Counted from the stretch's first letter, positions 28,101 through 35,841 are shown. The stretch: DNA of 64,000 bases from Akkermansia muciniphila (GCA_945888375.1 CAMCZZ010000004.1:112499-176498); one strand, 5' to 3'. Numbers and translations are program-made. Notes: generated by a model not told the origin, from the letters alone.

Positions 28101-31100
28101 GCACCCACTGGTTGGTCGTGCCCTGGGGCGAAGCCGCTCCGATCAAAATGCCGTCGGCGAAGAAGTTTACCGCGCTCACCGAAGTATTGTCGAAAGCAGT
28201 GGCAATGAAGAGCACTTGGGAACCCAAAGCGGCCGAAGCGGGTATCGGATTCGTTCCGCCGGTAGAGGCGGGCGCAACAATCTGGACAGTGGGAGCGGTG
28301 CCCACCAGTTCAGTTACGCGAATATTCAACTCAGCGGTCTGGGCTCCGCCGCCTTTAGTATCGGAGGCGGAAGCGACAATCTGGAAGACTCCCGTTGTGG
28401 TGGGGAGCCAGGTGAAGCTGTATTGATCCGTATTGCCTATTTGCGTGGCCTGACCGATCGAGGTGCCGTTGGCGCTCAGGGTGACGTTGGAAACGCGGCT
28501 GAATGAATCACGAGTAAAAGCCCTGACGATAAACACCAGAGGTTGATCCACTTTAGTATCCACAACCGTGACGCCAGACGAGAGAGCAGGCGTGACGATA
28601 GAGACCACTGGAGCGGAAATAACGACCGACAAGGAACGAACCGCAGAAGCTATGGAGTTGCCGTCATTATCAGTCGAAACGGCAACGAAGTCATACAGAC
28701 CTGTCGCGAGCAGCGAAGCATCCACCGGAAGCTCCCAATACCCAGTGGCGGGGTTAAAGGTGGCGCTACCGAGTCGGGCACCATTGCCATAGATGACAGT
28801 GGAGCGGATCGTGCCGCCAAGATCGCTGGCGCGCACCTGGAAATTTACAATATCCTGAGTAAGGATGGGCAGGGCATCTGCAGCGGGGCTGATTATATCT
28901 ACTACAGGGGCAGTGCCGATGATTGTGCTCACCACAAAGTCACGGGAGCTCGACTCGGAGGTGCCTTGCTGGCTGTCGGTTGCTACTGCCGTGATCGTAT
29001 GGAGACCGGTGGTGGTGGGATACCATGTGTAACGGTAGCTGGCCGTTAATCCCTGACGTTGAGCTATGCCCGGTAACAGCTTTCCGTTGTCCATGATTTG
29101 GACACTGGATATAGAGGCCGCCGGATTGGTGGTTGTGGCACTTAACTCCAAAAATACAGGCTGACCCAAGGTTGCCGCTGTAACCGCTTCGACAGGAGAA
29201 CTGATATAGATAGTTGGACTAGGCGGGGGTAGCACTCGAAGAACGATCTCATTGGAGATGGAGTCGTTGCGGACCTGAGCACCCACCTGCCCTGCGATCA
29301 AAGCCGGATCATTATCCGACACAATGGCCGTAAGCTTATATTCACCGCTGTAAGTAGGGGTATAAGAATATTGATAAGGAGGAATGGGATCTACAAATAA
29401 GAGAAGCCCGTTCGAGTAGAAACTTACGGAGAAGATGCTGTTTTCCGGATCCGTGGCAATCGCCGACAGAACAAAAGTTCCACCAACCGTTAGGGTTGAG
29501 GTGGAGGAAGATAACGTTACCGAGGGGCGTTGCGTTTGCGGTGCGACAATATTGATAATCTGAGGAGTTGAGTAAACTCGATTCCCATTACCGTCCACGG
29601 TTACTGCATAAAGCTGGGTAGGACCGGCTACTTGGGGAGCGGTGTAAACAGCATCCAGCAACATGGTGGAACCGGTTCCCACCGCTGAATTACTCGCGAT
29701 TTTAATATTGTTCGCGTAAATGTCGATCGACTTGATTACTCCATCCTGAGGCAACTGTTCGTCGCCACTAATGATGACATCACCGCCGTCGAAAGCGGAA
29801 GCGGAAATCACCCGGCTGGAATTAAATGTCAGGTCGCGGGTATCGATGGAGATGGTCACGGTCGGCGCGGTGCCGCGAACAGGAGTGACTGCTTGGCTGA
29901 TTTTCCGATCTACAACGAAGATATCACGCTTCTTATTTTGGTCCAATGGGATCTGATTAGACTTACCAAAAATAAAGCTACTTGAATTGCTGGCTTCCGA
30001 TGTGAAGAGCATATAGCGACCATTGCTGCTCATCGTGATACTACGACTGCTGGGAACTTCAAAGCCGCCGATCAATCCGACGGTTTCCTGGCCGTAATGA
30101 CTGATTGAAACACGGTCTGAACCTTCGGTTAAGATTGCGCTGGCCGTAGCCTTGAGGCCTCCCGTGGGAGAATCCGGCAAAGTGATTGTGGGGGCGGTGA
30201 GGTAACAAGAGCCACTATTGAGCAAATCAATACGCGTGATCACGCCGTCTTCAACGATGGCCAAAGCTGCAGCAGAGCTACCGCCGCCACCCGTGATCGC
30301 CGTGCTATCCAACAAAATGTCTGAAGTGTAGCCAGTGCCGCCTTGCGTGACGATAATCGACTTAATACCGGTATCCCGAATGTAAACGTCGCTGGAATTA
30401 TTAAAATCAGAATAGCTATTAATGGCATTGGTGAACAAGCCATCAGTGATTATGGCGAGGGCCGGGTAGCTGGTGGTTCCAGTGGAGTCAGTCACCTCGA
30501 TTGATACATCGGGGGCACTGACATAACCTGCACCATAGTCCAGCATGTCAACCTCACTGATTTTGCCGCTTTCAAAGGTAACCTGGGCCATGGCCGAAAT
30601 GAGCGGGGTAGAATTTACCGAGACCACAGGGGCCGTAAGGTAGCCGCTACCTTGGGAAATAACTACGATATCGTAGATTATACCATTTTCAATCACTGGA
30701 ACCGCCTCCGGCTTCACGCCGCCGCTTGGGGCATCCGGAGCGCTAAAGTCTATTTGAGTAAACTGCGGATTATACCCGTAGCCATTGCTCAGCATGGAGA
30801 CGTCTTGCACACCTCCGCCGGGTGTAAGTGTGGCTATTCCCGAGGCCCCGGCCCCGACACCATTGGTAAAAACTACATCAGCACTGGGGTAACCTCGTCC
30901 TGATTTGGTGACCGTGATGCTAGATATAGCATCTACAACGCCATCAACTGTGCCAATAGTTGCCGTAGCTTCCGCACCACTGCCACCGCCGCCGGTGATT
31001 TCAACGGTGAGCTTGGGATCTGCGGTAGCGGAATAGCCCGCGCCTGCAGAATCGATAACAATCCCCGTAATTTGCCCGTTCGAAACAATGGCGTGTGCGG

Positions 31101-32943
31101 TCGCACCGGTGCCACCACCATCTTTGATCGTCACGATAGGCATATCGACGACCACGGCGGTGTTGTCCGGGATAACCCCAATTACACCCGAACTCTTGGT
31201 TTGAAAGACCCGACCATCGGAACGCATAACCGTGGTTGGCTGCAAATCGCTGGCCTCGGTTCTGAAGCCAATATAGCGGCCGTCACCACTAATGACGGGA
31301 GCCACAGACTCATCATCGGCAAAACCCGGCAAAGGATCCAACGGGGATATACCAGTGGAAACGAGATTTAAAGAAGTGTTCCCAACTGCATCATAATCCG
31401 AGGAGGGATTTAAAATCGCACCAGGGAGGACATTGACCGCTCGATTCACTACATAAACTTGGGAAAGCCCAGCGTCGTTGGTGTCGCCATTAGGAGCGGT
31501 AGTGTTGGTTGCGCGTGTAGCAAAGGCCACATAACGACCATCGCTGCTGACCGCAGGGTCGAAAGCATCGCGATTTAAAGCCGTAAAACTGCGAGTTCCC
31601 GCCCCAAAAGCTTCGCGGAGAACTGAAATACGTTCGATCCGGCCAGTGGAAACGTCTGTTACCAAAGATTTTGCCAAAATTTCGGATCTTGGTATTGGTG
31701 CGGCAGCACCCACGGCCAAGTTGCCAGCAAATGAACGAAACACTACGGTGCTGCCATTTTCACTGATGCGAGCCTGGGTGCTATCCCCGTTGCCTAGCAC
31801 ACCTGCAGCAGTCGCGCTAGCTGCCGTGACTACTTTGGTGGTGCGGTTATAAACGTAAACATCAAACTTTCCGTTCGTATCCAACAAAACTCCGTTTGAT
31901 CCTTTTCCTAAAAGATTGGATGCCAGGGACTCAAATGCAATCAAGTTGCCGTCGCCAGAGATGGAAGGAAGGAAGGAGCCACCATTAGCTTGCACGCCGG
32001 CTGGGGATCCGGTGGGCACGCTGATCAAGGTCGTAGTGGCATTGGCGAGATCGTAAAGAAAGATGTCAGTCTGCTGATTGGTGTCGTTAGCGCCCGTTCC
32101 AGAAACGAGATTACTCGCGGAGGATTGATATGCGATGTAGTATCGGGGACTTCCGGCGATAAGGTCATCAGCACCTTTGGAACTAATAACCGGGAATTTA
32201 CTTTCAGCATTTCCAGCCACTCCGCCCAATTGGGAAATCAGCTTAACTTCATTCGTTAAAGTATCGCGGAGATAAATCTGGGAAATGCCGGCGGGGGCGG
32301 TCGGGGTGGATACTAAATTTGTGGCTTCAGATTGGAAGACCACATAACGTCCATCCGCTGAGATGGAGGGGCTTTCACTTAATTCATTCGATTCCGTGCC
32401 ACTGGCGCTAGTTGATATACGGCTGACGGTCGGAGAATCATAAGGGCGAATAGTGACACGGGCCGCCGCGGTGATGTTTACAGCGGGTATGTCATCTGCT
32501 GCAGCTGAATCAGCGCTGCCACCGGTCACGCGGATCTTGGCTAGAAGGAAATAAGTGCCCGTGAAATTGGGTGGGAGGCGATCGGTTAAAGTATACGTTC
32601 TAGGATCAGCCGCCGTAGCGTCTTTCGGGAAAATGTCGTCGAAAAAATCTAATAGGAAATTATTATTATTTTCGGGGTCACCGTCGGTGGATAGATACAC
32701 ACTTACTCGAACCCGTTGCTCGCCATGTTTGTCAGAACCCGTGGCAACTTCACGACCGTAGCTGACCGTATAGCGGATGGGATCGCCGGGGTTCAGCTCG
32801 ATGTTCCTCAGGTCGTCCATCACGACCGAATCTACATAAAGATCATTGGTGCGCGCATGGGCCGTCCCGGCGGCTAGAAAAAGCGAGCTCGCGAGCAATA
32901 CTCCATTGAGCAGCCGCGTAAGGGAGTTTTTAAAGTAATTCAT
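19135..32943 (-). CDS. Giant exported Ig-repeat protein (4602 aa), probable surface or adhesion protein
   Basis: Signal peptide (NGVLLASSLFLAAGTAHA, cleavage after residue 30). Residues ~35-150 resemble CARDB; ~170-590 hold about five TolB/PD40-type propeller blades (SISADGRYVVFQS, AVSSDGRYVAFAT and similar); ~600-940 hold seven Gly-rich units ending in GxGY; one more blade follows at ~945-1020. Residues ~1025-4030 are about 27 Ig-like repeats of ~110 aa with the pattern VxFYxNG ... YxLTAVAxDxxGN. Two of these (DNA 22.5-22.8 and 21.3-21.6 kb) contain inserted GxGY units. Residues ~4035-4215 resemble DUF4214, then a putative-Ig segment (LPKGLTIDRTTGVISG) and a beta-rich end. There is no LPXTG, PEP-CTERM or other sorting tag that I recognise. 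It lies 81 bases after the secretin gene. Extracellular adhesion is inferred. Confidence 0.9.
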   Translation of the reverse strand: MNYFKNSLTRLLNGVLLASSLFLAAGTAHARTNDLYVDSVVMDDLRNIELNPGDPIRYTVSYGREVATGSDKHGEQRVRVSVYLSTDGDPENNNNFLLDFFDDIFPKDATAADPRTYTLTDRLPPNFTGTYFLLAKIRVTGGSADSAAADDIPAVNITAAARVTIRPYDSPTVSRISTSASGTESNELSESPSISADGRYVVFQSEATNLVSTPTAPAGISQIYLRDTLTNEVKLISQLGGVAGNAESKFPVISSKGADDLIAGSPRYYIAYQSSASNLVSGTGANDTNQQTDIFLYDLANATTTLISVPTGSPAGVQANGGSFLPSISGDGNLIAFESLASNLLGKGSNGVLLDTNGKFDVYVYNRTTKVVTAASATAAGVLGNGDSTQARISENGSTVVFRSFAGNLAVGAAAPIPRSEILAKSLVTDVSTGRIERISVLREAFGAGTRSFTALNRDAFDPAVSSDGRYVAFATRATNTTAPNGDTNDAGLSQVYVVNRAVNVLPGAILNPSSDYDAVGNTSLNLVSTGISPLDPLPGFADDESVAPVISGDGRYIGFRTEASDLQPTTVMRSDGRVFQTKSSGVIGVIPDNTAVVVDMPIVTIKDGGGTGATAHAIVSNGQITGIVIDSAGAGYSATADPKLTVEITGGGGSGAEATATIGTVDGVVDAISSITVTKSGRGYPSADVVFTNGVGAGASGIATLTPGGGVQDVSMLSNGYGYNPQFTQIDFSAPDAPSGGVKPEAVPVIENGIIYDIVVISQGSGYLTAPVVSVNSTPLISAMAQVTFESGKISEVDMLDYGAGYVSAPDVSIEVTDSTGTTSYPALAIITDGLFTNAINSYSDFNNSSDVYIRDTGIKSIIVTQGGTGYTSDILLDSTAITGGGGSSAAALAIVEDGVITRIDLLNSGSCYLTAPTITLPDSPTGGLKATASAILTEGSDRVSISHYGQETVGLIGGFEVPSSRSITMSSNGRYMLFTSEASNSSSFIFGKSNQIPLDQNKKRDIFVVDRKISQAVTPVRGTAPTVTISIDTRDLTFNSSRVISASAFDGGDVIISGDEQLPQDGVIKSIDIYANNIKIASNSAVGTGSTMLLDAVYTAPQVAGPTQLYAVTVDGNGNRVYSTPQIINIVAPQTQRPSVTLSSSTSTLTVGGTFVLSAIATDPENSIFSVSFYSNGLLLFVDPIPPYQYSYTPTYSGEYKLTAIVSDNDPALIAGQVGAQVRNDSISNEIVLRVLPPPSPTIYISSPVEAVTAATLGQPVFLELSATTTNPAASISSVQIMDNGKLLPGIAQRQGLTASYRYTWYPTTTGLHTITAVATDSQQGTSESSSRDFVVSTIIGTAPVVDIISPAADALPILTQDIVNFQVRASDLGGTIRSTVIYGNGARLGSATFNPATGYWELPVDASLLATGLYDFVAVSTDNDGNSIASAVRSLSVVISAPVVSIVTPALSSGVTVVDTKVDQPLVFIVRAFTRDSFSRVSNVTLSANGTSIGQATQIGNTDQYSFTWLPTTTGVFQIVASASDTKGGGAQTAELNIRVTELVGTAPTVQIVAPASTGGTNPIPASAALGSQVLFIATAFDNTSVSAVNFFADGILIGAASPQGTTNQWVLNATLSGAPFSAKGVGSYAITAIASDADLNQTQSAVTTLAVTSGVTGSAPTGSLIFPAAASVQTLGQAVALQALASDVDGAIASVAFYANGVLVDTDASAPFTGTWTPTVAGSYNLVLVITDAQGATTVTAPVAVTVNQSAAPSVSLVSPVSATSLAVGSVLPLQATASDNDGTIASVGFYADGALVATGVQVGNTTTYTASWTPAQARSGAYKLTVKATDNVGLVTETAAVNVTVTTAAGSAPVVAVTSPAAAGQNQAAQSAALGSQVLFAANASDNIAVTGVNFFADGVLIGAASRQGTTNQWTLALTLNGTLFNAKGVGSYAITAIAADADGNQTLSVASTLNVTAAVSGSAPNVVNTFPSSGQTLTLGRSLTLIINARDTDGTIASVSAYANGILVGTTTAEPFSFTWTPTLAGNYNLVYVVTDSQGVSTVTAPTAITVLAGVNNVPVSASLFPNAQNNDFTNASVIPLVVNVADADQPSATAHTVTFYVDGVIVPATPTRLGNSGSYLVEYATSGLLTGVHQATAIVSDASGNITSSSSAFTIRQATGASFSAKPSLTANGGTAITITAGDTFNYALSATRPNGRLTQMEIFLNGISTPSTATAENLSQNPVTTAPFVSTWYAGQLNGKSTTFALATDNVGNVMVSNLVEVTRLDNGEPTIRVISPTVTTTTTLGQSLVMDVEAKATTAGDVIKSVVFLSNNELVAATLVTRLPGTDIWRVSFTPTVANTYSLKAIATTRGATTNPADGVPFERSATSDARSFVLSPVVGVAPSVVLITPVSSVSSGGNTPVQPAVTTSSSRILLVARTTPGSANITSVEFFARSALGGTTSLTTGTLMPLGNTYQADVAPLSVGSYEIFAVALDLNGNRSVSNITTLNVTASSTTAPVVSLAVPVPSSVVEGRSTLLAATATPATGATISSVAFYVNGALENTDATAPYSVSYTAPAVGSYKVVAVATDSAGNTSVSTEQSFTVTGNVAPVATFVGPQGTALLPFKVANNTSVTLQADASDADGSIAEVAFYANGTLVGTQTQAASAIANRSRYVQEWAPTLAGTYTLTVIATDNQGTSTTSAAQTVEVTALGGSLVPTVTLANPDAGENFTSASKVRLAASAADPDGNLVQVEFYVNGALIGTASRVSSLNPAAYPFSTEWSVGAAGIYTIVAVAQDTSNNRTMSAPVTVTATTGTSAPSVTLGVLPATATLGNVLNLSASASDAGGVVTTVAFYVNGNPVAIDDTTPYVASYTPATAGLYEITAVALDDSGNETVSAVSTVTVNPIAGTAPSIVLTSPAAAATGGTTPASLTIGQASTLNLIAQVTPGSAAISEVKFYAMSAQNGPTLIGTGSLLAGGSFRYQSTYASALTIGDYNLVAVVSDAAGNTVTSGNVGIKVVPTATTAPVVSLAVPVPSSVVEGRSTLLAATATSVAGTTISSVAFYVNGALVNTDATAPYSVSYTAPAVGSYKVVAVATDSAGNTSVSTEQSLEVTRNAGPVVSISAPVLTVELGTPLAISATATDVDGIDRVVFTEYLGTAINDAIKTTEDRLSPYGYQFNPSQTGQYIIRAEAIDDLGFSDTASLVVNVVRNTAKPTIAFVSPDVGATAVVGQATPVEVSVTVPTGATVNSITFYANGVKIGDGYKQGTLDLYRLLVDQNNTQLPWSPSVTGSLALTAEIVDSFGGRAETTVARQIQVVGQVGALPFVEIIQPVPPATTTGGTPASLTATTNSDLNLAASAVDSDGTVSSVEFFLDRGRPATPTASVTFPSVVVNGAALQQSTGYISSIAFTDGGTGYLSPPEVRIIGDGVGATAEAEILNGAISRIRVTNRGSGYTNAIVRLVGGGLVENLSIGSADPDFDSDVWRLATPFNFKSYGAGFYTFRAVARDSNNNVQSSAEVSVTVSPAPLTTPVTGNVVSTPSTANLDGQRVPAGQTVQLALNPTVVGGTVASVEFYANGESVGADTVAPYIVNWVPSYVGSYNVVAVVTDSVGNQGLSPATPVYVGGNIAPTLTLVRPEATGSTGVVNQVVLLEAEASAKTPGATVSTVEFNADGESVGIASQVGTTNRFVLSTWRPASAKPYSITARVVDSFGQAFLTSARVITVQAQTGVIPTVVLTAPAAAGATGNSNDPFAPSATTGGNRISNNSALFLSAQANDADGSVFKVEFLMSRGQQATARAILQNFGTGVGAITVGAGSSGTGTSSASGAGYLYAPRVKIVGNGVGAVAEAVVTNGSVTSIRVLSPGSGYTFTPQVVIEGGGLYENLVVGTAVNAPGTLTWSTALDLRNYDVGPYFLSARVTDNQGNTSISSTAAVNVTPATASAPVVTLSAPSPATIELGLTSNFVAIPTTAVGVTVTKVDFYANGSLVSSATTAPYLLAFTAPSAGSYEIYSIVTDSAGNATLSQARTLTVKALAPVETMSQIDDAYQAILNRSATSEEIKSALAQHGASLTSGQVVNLILQSSDYRDNQAKLILSYQAVWGIYPNSFDYADLQAKKLGLTTVTDGALIDAVLASASYKQRYGDIADLSITNPTQYNRVREFALRIYRNLYGSAPAKAATANTVAQQFFYTISTGGTPGQAVVNFINANFGNVSKTPVVTGTTGGTSVTPANLQLNTAMLNRLRLAGVILLIGNEQPTAARIKEWSGSSLAAVADYYFAEKLPFTAGTMVSIETATESVAGTTYYASGLPKGLTIDRTTGVISGRLPSAVKAYAITYWSQNKGVRSASTTRILMVEALEAKFIGSNEALLVDADGLPAGKLTVKVASTADYTGTLVYRDGGTYSFKGVLSVVFDEDGVSTAFGQQTPIKRKAPRTALDVGLFFDADGLLSTSVTEGKDMTPVASGDAIRVFTFTKAAPAPWRGSYTVRLLDVSDLPHFAKSAGSGTLKVANTGVLSVALVGKDGAKITGSVSGSLASDYRLYLRPYSKKPLGYFAGEVRFSDESTPSEVEFPVIGNDLTWFRPAGLAPIPDGFGPLKIQLDYAAPAL
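23638..23902. repeat. 265-bp near-identical direct repeat, copy 1 (inside the giant gene)
   Basis: Encodes one Ig-like unit (SLAVPVPSSVVEGRSTLL ... VATDSAGNTSVSTEQ). It matches 25171-25435 with only a few differing bases, clustered at 23758-23764 and 23802-23816. This indicates recent duplication or gene conversion. Confidence 0.9.
25171..25435. repeat. 265-bp near-identical direct repeat, copy 2 (inside the giant gene)
   Basis: Second copy of the unit at 23638-23902, in the same orientation and 1533 bases away. Recombination between the copies would delete or add a block of 511 codons in frame (1533 is divisible by 3). Confidence 0.9.
30130..31150 (-). repeat. Array of seven Gly-rich GxGY protein repeats (inside the giant gene)
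   Basis: The translation repeats a ~45-residue unit of the form GxIxxIxVxxxGxGYxxAPxVxI followed by GGGGSGAxAxA. The unit ends read AGAGY, SGRGY, NGYGY, QGSGY, YGAGY, GGTGY and SGSCY. The DNA is diverged, so the array is old. The same unit reappears singly or in pairs near 22.5-22.8 kb and 21.3-21.6 kb. I do not recognise it as a named Pfam family. Confidence 0.75.
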
Positions 32944-33024
32944 AACAAATTTATTAAGAATTTATTTATAGCCGCCTGCGGGCTACAGTTTCTTAACAAT
33001 ATACAATTTGGGGGCTAATCGTTG

Positions 33025-35841
33025 TTAGTTGCTGCGCGTGCGGGACTCGGAGCCGCTCGGGGTGACCATGGAGGGATTTTGGAAGCTGGAGCTGGAAGGC
33101 ACGCCGCGCAGGTCTTGCTTCTTGAGAGAGCCACCGGGTGAAACCAGATTGGCCGTGACGAAGATCAAGAGGTTTCTCTTCTGGCTGGACTCACCCTTGG
33201 AACGGAAGGCCCGGCCGAGGTAAGGAATGTCGCCCAAGATGGGCACTTTATCGTTCACGCGCTTTACCTCTTCGCGAGTCAAGCCACCCATGACGAGGGT
33301 GGCGCCGTCCCAAACAGTCACGCGGGTTGAAATCTCGCGGGTCGAAAAGATGGGCTGGAAGAAACCAGAGGGCACCGTGACGGTGGTGTCCCCCTGAATA
33401 GCCACGGAAGAACCGCCGTATTCGACGAAGCCTTCGAACTCGGTGACGCGGGGGTTTAGCTCGAGGCTGATGGAGTAATCATCCTCCTCAACGGTCGGGG
33501 TGACTGCGAGCTCCACGCCGACATTGCGCGAGGTAAAGTCTTGGGGGGTGCCGGCCGTGATGGTGACGCCTGCGCCGCCGGCGCTGTTTGTGCCTCCGGA
33601 TTGGCCGACTTCCGACTGGATCTCGCCGTAGCTTTGAGGGAAACGAAGTTCCTGAGCAACCGTGATGGAGGCGCGGTTGCCGGAGAGCACGGTGATTTTG
33701 GGAGCGCTCAACAAATCGCTGCCAGTGCGTTGGGAAAGGGCCCGGAGGGTGGCGGTGACGTCAAACTCTCCCACCATGCCACTGACGGCAGCGAGGGAAC
33801 CGGCGGCGCTGCCGATGTTCACCGTGCCTGGGAGCGTGGGCGAGCTGTTGTTGATCGGAATGGTCTGCGTGGGGGTGACGATGCCGCCGCCATTGGCCGT
33901 GGAGGAACCGGTGAAAGCGCTGACCAAAGAGCGGTTTACCGTGCCAAATTCCGTCTTATAGCTACCGACCGTCTGGGTGCCGTCCTGATTCAGCAGCGGT
34001 TCGCCGGTAGTGGTATTAAAGAGCGGACTGCCACTGCCCTTGGCGCCCCAGGTAACCCCGAGCTCATCCAGAGCACCTTCGGAAACGTCCATAAACTTGG
34101 CCTCGATCTCCACCTGCCGGATATCGTTATAGCGGGCCAAAATATTGCGGATACGATCGATGTTGCGGCTGGTTTGGGTAACCAGGATGCGCGAGCCGTC
34201 GTAAGCGATGCTGGAGCTGGGGACGCTATCAAACGGAACGCCCGCGGCTTGGAGGAAGCGGCGGATGGCATCCGACTCGCCACCGCCCGAGCTGCCACCG
34301 CTGGCAGCCGGCGCAGAGGCAAAGGGATCGGCACTAGCAGAGGCGGGGGTAGAGCTGCCTCCGGAGCCAACACCCGTCATGCGGGTGACGGCCGACTTGG
34401 TGACGGGGAACTCCTCGTTGACTAGATTTACGTCGGTGCCGCTCGGCTTCAGGAGGACGAGGTCGGGCTGGATCTCGATTTGGTAGGCGGCGTTCTCGGT
34501 GATGATATCGAGAATGCGCTTCAGCGACATGTTACGCAGGGTGATATTGACCTGTGGGATGGGGGTGCCGGCGAGCTGGTTGCCGAGGACTAGGTTTACG
34601 CCACGCTCGGACTCGAGGGGGTTGGTGTCATACTCGGTGGAGAGGGCGGCCAGGGTGCTGACCACGCGGCCGAGCTCGACGCCGGTGAAGGAGACGCTGG
34701 GGATGATGATCGCGTTCAGCTTATCGGCCATCGCCTTGGAGGTCGGGTCGGTCAGGTCGTTGGTGCGGCTGCCCGGCTCGACAAAACGGCCCGGACGCTG
34801 CCAGCCCTTGGCGACCTCCTCGATCATCAGGGAACGGGTCTTTTCGCGGTTCAGGGTGCCGAGCTTGGCCTTCTCGTCCGCGATGCGTTTCAGGAAGTAT
34901 TTGGCCTCGGCGTTCTCGGAGTCAGTGGTCTCGACGACCCGGAAAGTTTCTTGGGCACCATCGGTGTCTCCAGCGACGTATTGGCTGCGGCCTTTGGCGA
35001 GAAGGGCGGCGAGCTCTTTCTGCTCCCGGATGAAGCTCGGGTTAACTTTATTGATGGGCTGGAGCGGGGGATTAAGTTCCGCCTGCTCGATCTTGGCGGC
35101 TTGACGGCGGGCGGCTTTGCTCTCGGGTGAGGTCGCGGCAACGTAGGCATCGAGGGCGGCCTGGGCACCGTTGGTGTCGCCCTTTTTCAACAAAGCCTGG
35201 GACTTGGTGAGAAGGAGCTCGTTTTTGGCGACTTCGAGTTCCTCGATTTTTGCCTCGGTAAGCGTGTTGATTGGCAGGCTGCGGACGATGGCATCGTATT
35301 TGGCGGAGGCGGCTTCGAAATCGCCTTCTTTGACGAGGCGGGAGGCGGCCTTGGCCTCGACGGCGGCACTGGCGAGAAGTTGTTGCACGCGGGCCTCTTC
35401 GGCTTGGGCGAGGGCATCCACGGAAGCGTCAGCCGGGGCGGCGGGTTCCGCGTTGGGCGCAGTGGCGGCGGGTTCCGCGGAAACGACGGCGGGGGTCGTC
35501 GCCTTCGGGGCAGAAGGATCGTAGACTACCTCTTTGGGCTCGGAGACAGGGGGGGCGACCTCGACGACGACCGGTGCAGGTTGCGTGAGGCTCTGGTTCA
35601 CACCGGACAAAAGGCGTTGCACGGTGACGTCGTTCGGGGCGAGGACCAGCAGCTGTTCGAAGTTGGTCTTGGCGGTGGCCAAGTCGCCGCTGTCCCGGGC
35701 GCGCAGACCCTCGGCCATCAAGCGGATTTTGGTCTCGGTCTGGCTTTGCGCCACGAGTTTTCCCGCCGGCACGGTCAGGGAAAATAGAACGGGAGTCGCA
35801 AGGAGCAGGAGCACCTTCTTCGAGAGCTTGGTGTAGTTCAT
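33025..35841 (-). CDS. Type IV pilus secretin, Amuc_1098 family (PilQ-like)
   Basis: 938-aa outer-membrane secretin. It has a signal peptide (VLLLLATPVLFSLTVPAG), then helical TPR-like repeats separated by an Ala/Pro-rich stretch (to ~residue 300). Secretin N-domains follow (VNITLRNMSLKRILDIITENA; RILVTQTSRNIDRIRNILARY) and the C-terminal pore domain carries SAPKITVLSGNRASI and VPILGDIPYLGRAFRSKG. The pore domain is that of PilQ/GspD; the long N-terminal TPR region matches the Akkermansia Amuc_1098 type. The ATG at 35841 is chosen because it opens the signal peptide; the frame is open to 36027, overlapping the upstream gene. It is the last of five pilus-like genes, before the giant gene. Confidence 0.92.
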   Translation of the reverse strand: MNYTKLSKKVLLLLATPVLFSLTVPAGKLVAQSQTETKIRLMAEGLRARDSGDLATAKTNFEQLLVLAPNDVTVQRLLSGVNQSLTQPAPVVVEVAPPVSEPKEVVYDPSAPKATTPAVVSAEPAATAPNAEPAAPADASVDALAQAEEARVQQLLASAAVEAKAASRLVKEGDFEAASAKYDAIVRSLPINTLTEAKIEELEVAKNELLLTKSQALLKKGDTNGAQAALDAYVAATSPESKAARRQAAKIEQAELNPPLQPINKVNPSFIREQKELAALLAKGRSQYVAGDTDGAQETFRVVETTDSENAEAKYFLKRIADEKAKLGTLNREKTRSLMIEEVAKGWQRPGRFVEPGSRTNDLTDPTSKAMADKLNAIIIPSVSFTGVELGRVVSTLAALSTEYDTNPLESERGVNLVLGNQLAGTPIPQVNITLRNMSLKRILDIITENAAYQIEIQPDLVLLKPSGTDVNLVNEEFPVTKSAVTRMTGVGSGGSSTPASASADPFASAPAASGGSSGGGESDAIRRFLQAAGVPFDSVPSSSIAYDGSRILVTQTSRNIDRIRNILARYNDIRQVEIEAKFMDVSEGALDELGVTWGAKGSGSPLFNTTTGEPLLNQDGTQTVGSYKTEFGTVNRSLVSAFTGSSTANGGGIVTPTQTIPINNSSPTLPGTVNIGSAAGSLAAVSGMVGEFDVTATLRALSQRTGSDLLSAPKITVLSGNRASITVAQELRFPQSYGEIQSEVGQSGGTNSAGGAGVTITAGTPQDFTSRNVGVELAVTPTVEEDDYSISLELNPRVTEFEGFVEYGGSSVAIQGDTTVTVPSGFFQPIFSTREISTRVTVWDGATLVMGGLTREEVKRVNDKVPILGDIPYLGRAFRSKGESSQKRNLLIFVTANLVSPGGSLKKQDLRGVPSSSSFQNPSMVTPSGSESRTRSN

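Noticed and set aside
19135..32943. Type IX secretion or autotransporter client
   Set aside because: No T9SS C-terminal domain or autotransporter barrel was recognisable in the last ~390 residues.
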